A program made the translations under genes and the position numbers. Shown piece after piece: positions 26,162-27,664 of a DNA stretch of 27,664 nt (position 1 is the stretch's first letter; each line of letters opens with the position of its first letter). The notes under the pieces are model-generated. The model saw only the letters and a program-made list of their open reading frames with translations, was not told the origin of the DNA and searched no databases. The stretch is from NCBI GenBank assembly GCA_038326165.1, contig JBBQJT010000051.1, forward strand, positions 1 to 27,664, in the 5' to 3' direction. The stretch comes from JAEUUM01 sp038326165 (GTDB lineage Bacteria > Bacteroidota > Bacteroidia > Chitinophagales > Saprospiraceae).

Positions 26162-26247
26162 AATCCCAAAGCAGCAGTTGCCCATTTTTTAGGTTTTTTT
26201 CTTAAATTCTTTTCGAGAGTCTATCTGAATTAATCCATGAATATACC

Positions 26248-26255
26248 TATATTTG
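26248..26255 (+). promoter_or_regulatory. -7 promoter box TATATTTG before the tRNA gene
   Basis: Exact TAnnTTTG match ending 12 nt before the first base of the tRNA. No correctly spaced TTG was found upstream. Confidence 0.45.
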
Positions 26256-26267
26256 CGCTTCGTTTTT

Positions 26268-26341
26268 GGCGCGATAGCTCAGCTGGTTAGAGCGTGCGAT
26301 TCATAATCGCAAGGTCGGGAGTTCAAGCCTCCCTCGCGCTA
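26268..26341 (+). tRNA. tRNA with anticodon CAT, probably elongator tRNA-Met
   Basis: A full 74-nt cloverleaf can be drawn: acceptor GGCGCGA with TCGCGCT (the first pair is G-T), D-arm GCTC/GAGC, anticodon stem TGCGA/TCGCA with loop TTCATAA (anticodon CAT), variable AGGTC, T-arm GGGAG/CTCCC with TTCAAGC, discriminator A. It lacks the initiator's unpaired first position and GC-rich anticodon stem, so it is elongator Met or the Ile tRNA whose CAT is modified to lysidine. CCA is not encoded (A is followed by CAT). Confidence 0.95.
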
Positions 26342-26369
26342 CATTCTTCACCAATTAAATTTCCCCATT

Positions 26370-27086
26370 ATGGCTTTTGAATTTTTAAAGAAACTTTTCG
26401 GATCAGCTCCAAAAATTGATGTTACTGCTGTTGCTAATAAATCAGAGCAAATGACACAAAATCTAAAAGCTGGAGCTAGTAATGCAGAGAATTCTGCAAA
26501 AGAAATGGACGCTAATGCCATTGACAAAGCTGGTGATGTTGTAGATAAAGCTGGGAATATTGCCAGTGCAGCAGGTGCCAAAGTATTAGATGTGGCAGGT
26601 GATGTTGCTGATTCTGCAATGAAAGTTGGAGAAAATGTTTTAGACAAAGCAGGAGATGCCTTTGACAATGCTGGTGATATTGCCTCAGCAGTTGTAGCCA
26701 AAATAGCAGATGTAGCGGGTGACGCAATGAATGTTGCGAAGCATGCAGGCGCAGTTGCAATGGACAAGGCAAATGATTTGGCTGTAAAAGCTGGTGACTT
26801 TGCCGAAAATGCGGGAGAAAAAATTGGCAATGTTGCTGAAGGTACAGTCGATCTTGCTAAAGAAGTAGGCGGTACTATTATTGAAAAAACTGGTGATTTC
26901 GCTGGCGCAGTAGCTGAAAATGCACAAGAAGCTGGAGCAAAAATCAAGGATAAAGCTGAAGATGTAATGGATGCAGCTGCTGACTTAGGTGGCAAAGCTA
27001 TGGACGCTATCAGTGATTTTTTCGATGGCGACAAAGTGGAAGAAATTGTAAAAACAGACGAGACCAATACCGACAAGCCGGCATAA
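26370..27086 (+). CDS. LEA/apolipoprotein-like protein built of four 40-residue helical repeats
   Basis: The 238 residues have no signal peptide. An N-terminal amphipathic segment (MAFEFLKKLFG) and a degenerate stretch precede four units of exactly 40 residues: 52-91, 92-131, 132-171 and 172-211. Units open with (D/E)K(A/T)xD, keep AK or EK at positions 19-20, and end in a hydrophobic residue. A 27-residue acidic tail follows. Composition (Ala, Gly, Asp, Lys, Val) and spacing resemble group 3 LEA and perilipin-like 11-residue-repeat proteins, which fold into amphipathic helices on drying or on membranes. A role in stress protection or membrane or lipid-body binding is inference. The gene starts 29 bp after the tRNA and ends at a terminator. 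Confidence 0.85.
   Translation: MAFEFLKKLFGSAPKIDVTAVANKSEQMTQNLKAGASNAENSAKEMDANAIDKAGDVVDKAGNIASAAGAKVLDVAGDVADSAMKVGENVLDKAGDAFDNAGDIASAVVAKIADVAGDAMNVAKHAGAVAMDKANDLAVKAGDFAENAGEKIGNVAEGTVDLAKEVGGTIIEKTGDFAGAVAENAQEAGAKIKDKAEDVMDAAADLGGKAMDAISDFFDGDKVEEIVKTDETNTDKPA
26523..27002 (+). repeat. Four in-frame 120-bp repeats in the LEA-like gene
   Basis: Units 26523-26642, 26643-26762, 26763-26882 and 26883-27002 encode 40 residues each. Units 1 and 2 are the most alike (DKAGD, then AG(N/D)IASA, then D(V)AGD); units 3 and 4 have drifted in sequence but not in length, so no indel has been kept. Confidence 0.85.
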
Positions 27087-27107
27087 TTGTTTGTTTGATT
27101 AGGTTAC

Positions 27108-27141
27108 AAAGCCTTCATTCTTCCGGATGAAGGCTTTTTTT
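27108..27141 (+). terminator. Intrinsic terminator after the LEA-like gene
   Basis: Perfect 11-bp stem AAAGCCTTCAT (27108-27118) with ATGAAGGCTTT (27127-27137), 8-nt loop, then a T-tract to 27141. It lies 21 nt after the stop codon. Confidence 0.9.
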
Positions 27142-27157
27142 GTCCAGTTGAATAGGC

Positions 27158-27345
27158 TTTTAACCCAAATTCAGCGTTAAACGCTGAATCGACATAAGTT
27201 AATTTATTCCAAAAATTTGTCTGGGTTTAGGCTCGACAAAATCAAAGATTTTCGTCGACTCATGGAGCTTTGCTCAGAGTCTGATAGCCTTTGGCTCGTC
27301 AGACCCAAAGGGCAAAATCCACTAACGCGGATTTTGGGTTTAAAA
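27158..27345. repeat. Folded intergenic element bounded by inverted repeats
   Basis: The 188 bp between two convergent genes has no gene. Its ends, TTTTAACCCAAA (27158-27169) and TTTGGGTTTAAAA (27333-27345), pair over 12 bp with one bulge. Inside lie an 8-bp hairpin at 27169-27189, an 11-bp hairpin with AAA loop and one bulged C at 27233-27258, a small hairpin around 27265-27275, an 11-bp hairpin with TTT loop and one bulged C at 27279-27304, and an 8-bp hairpin at 27313-27336. Some pairings compete. It could be a structured RNA, a MITE-like repeat or a palindromic intergenic unit. I cannot tell its copy number. Confidence 0.5.
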
Positions 27346-27378
27346 TACTTGACTTGATCAATAGCTTCAATACAAATA

Positions 27379-27664
27379 TCACCTCACCACCATCACCTCA
27401 CCTGCAAGTATTTGGACAGTGCCATTGATATTGCGGATTTGCGCATGCCACACATAGACGCCATCATCTGCTGGTTTGTTATTGATAGTTCCGTCCCAAC
27501 CTAGGGAAGGATTATTGGCAGGAATGTCTGCAGTACGAAATACTTGTTGACCCCATCGGCCATAGATCTCCAAGTATTCAACGGTCCAAATAGCAGGATC
27601 AGCGTAAATGCCAAAACGGTCATTGTTGCCATCGCCATTAGGGGAGAAAACATTGGGCACATAG
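27379..27664 (-). CDS. C-terminal end of a T9SS type B (gliding motility-associated) cargo protein, cut by window edge
   Basis: The minus-strand frame is open from the window edge to the TGA at 27381-27379, so only about the last 94 residues are visible. They are a complete type B sorting domain: NVFSPNGDGNNDRF, then EIYGRWGQQVF, then GVYVWHA and a short basic end, closely comparable to the C-terminus of the CotH surface protein in this window. The cargo part lies outside. An ATG inside the domain is not a true start, since the frame continues upstream with the usual Tyr before it. Confidence 0.92.
   Translation of the reverse strand, partial: YVPNVFSPNGDGNNDRFGIYADPAIWTVEYLEIYGRWGQQVFRTADIPANNPSLGWDGTINNKPADDGVYVWHAQIRNINGTVQILAGEVMVVR

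Noticed and set aside
26348..27076. Long open frame of 242 codons opposite the LEA-like gene
   Set aside because: Its Ala/Ser/Pro-rich product simply mirrors the repetitive codons of the plus-strand gene, and the plus strand has the meaningful 40-residue repeats.
1..27664. Mobile elements, CRISPR arrays, phage or toxin-antitoxin genes
   Set aside because: I looked for transposase or integrase motifs, regularly spaced short repeats and small paired regulators and found none.

Overview
The window reads as chromosomal DNA from a member of the Bacteroidota, most likely Saprospiria-like (inference, not proven). The evidence is four proteins carrying type IX secretion (T9SS) C-terminal sorting domains, SprB-like repeats, Bacteroidota-type promoters (TTG/TTTG, 19-20 nt, TAnnTTTG-like), little sign of Shine-Dalgarno sites, and an AT-rich composition.

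Layout. Bases 1-3570 hold the 3' end of a Cys-rich, membrane-anchored protein of unknown function, overlapped by a gene for a TPR-CHAT lipoprotein with an intact His/Cys protease dyad. Bases 3642-4719 hold two tandem glutathione peroxidase paralogues preceded by a perfect 9-bp inverted repeat. Bases 5034-6901 hold a small lipoprotein translationally coupled (ATGA) to a secreted M64-type metallopeptidase with a T9SS type A sorting domain. Bases 7023-11447 encode a 1474-residue secreted protein with lamin-tail, chitobiase-like and CotH kinase-like regions, four SprB-like repeats and a type B sorting domain; a strong terminator follows. Bases 11721-14025 hold an MBOAT acyltransferase and an SGNH-like membrane protein, a typical pair for surface-polysaccharide O-acetylation. 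Then come an AI-2E-family membrane protein, a D-3-phosphoglycerate dehydrogenase and a small methyltransferase on the minus strand, threonyl-tRNA synthetase, a stand-alone T9SS sorting domain, and a MATE transporter on the minus strand.

Bases 20870-26161 look like one operon: panD, flippase-like membrane protein, heptose-phosphate adenylyltransferase, NIF3-family metal protein, CdsZ-like zinc-ribbon coiled-coil protein, TPR protein. It mixes coenzyme A supply, envelope sugar synthesis and conserved genes of unclear role. It is followed by a tRNA with anticodon CAT, a protein made of four exact-length 40-residue LEA-like repeats, a terminator, a folded 188-nt intergenic element, and the 3' end of another T9SS type B cargo gene on the minus strand.

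The least explained items are the CHAT pair, the 40-residue repeat protein, the intergenic folded element, and a shared promoter layout that places a -7 box 4-8 nt before several start codons, suggesting leaderless mRNAs. No mobile element, CRISPR array or phage gene was seen.
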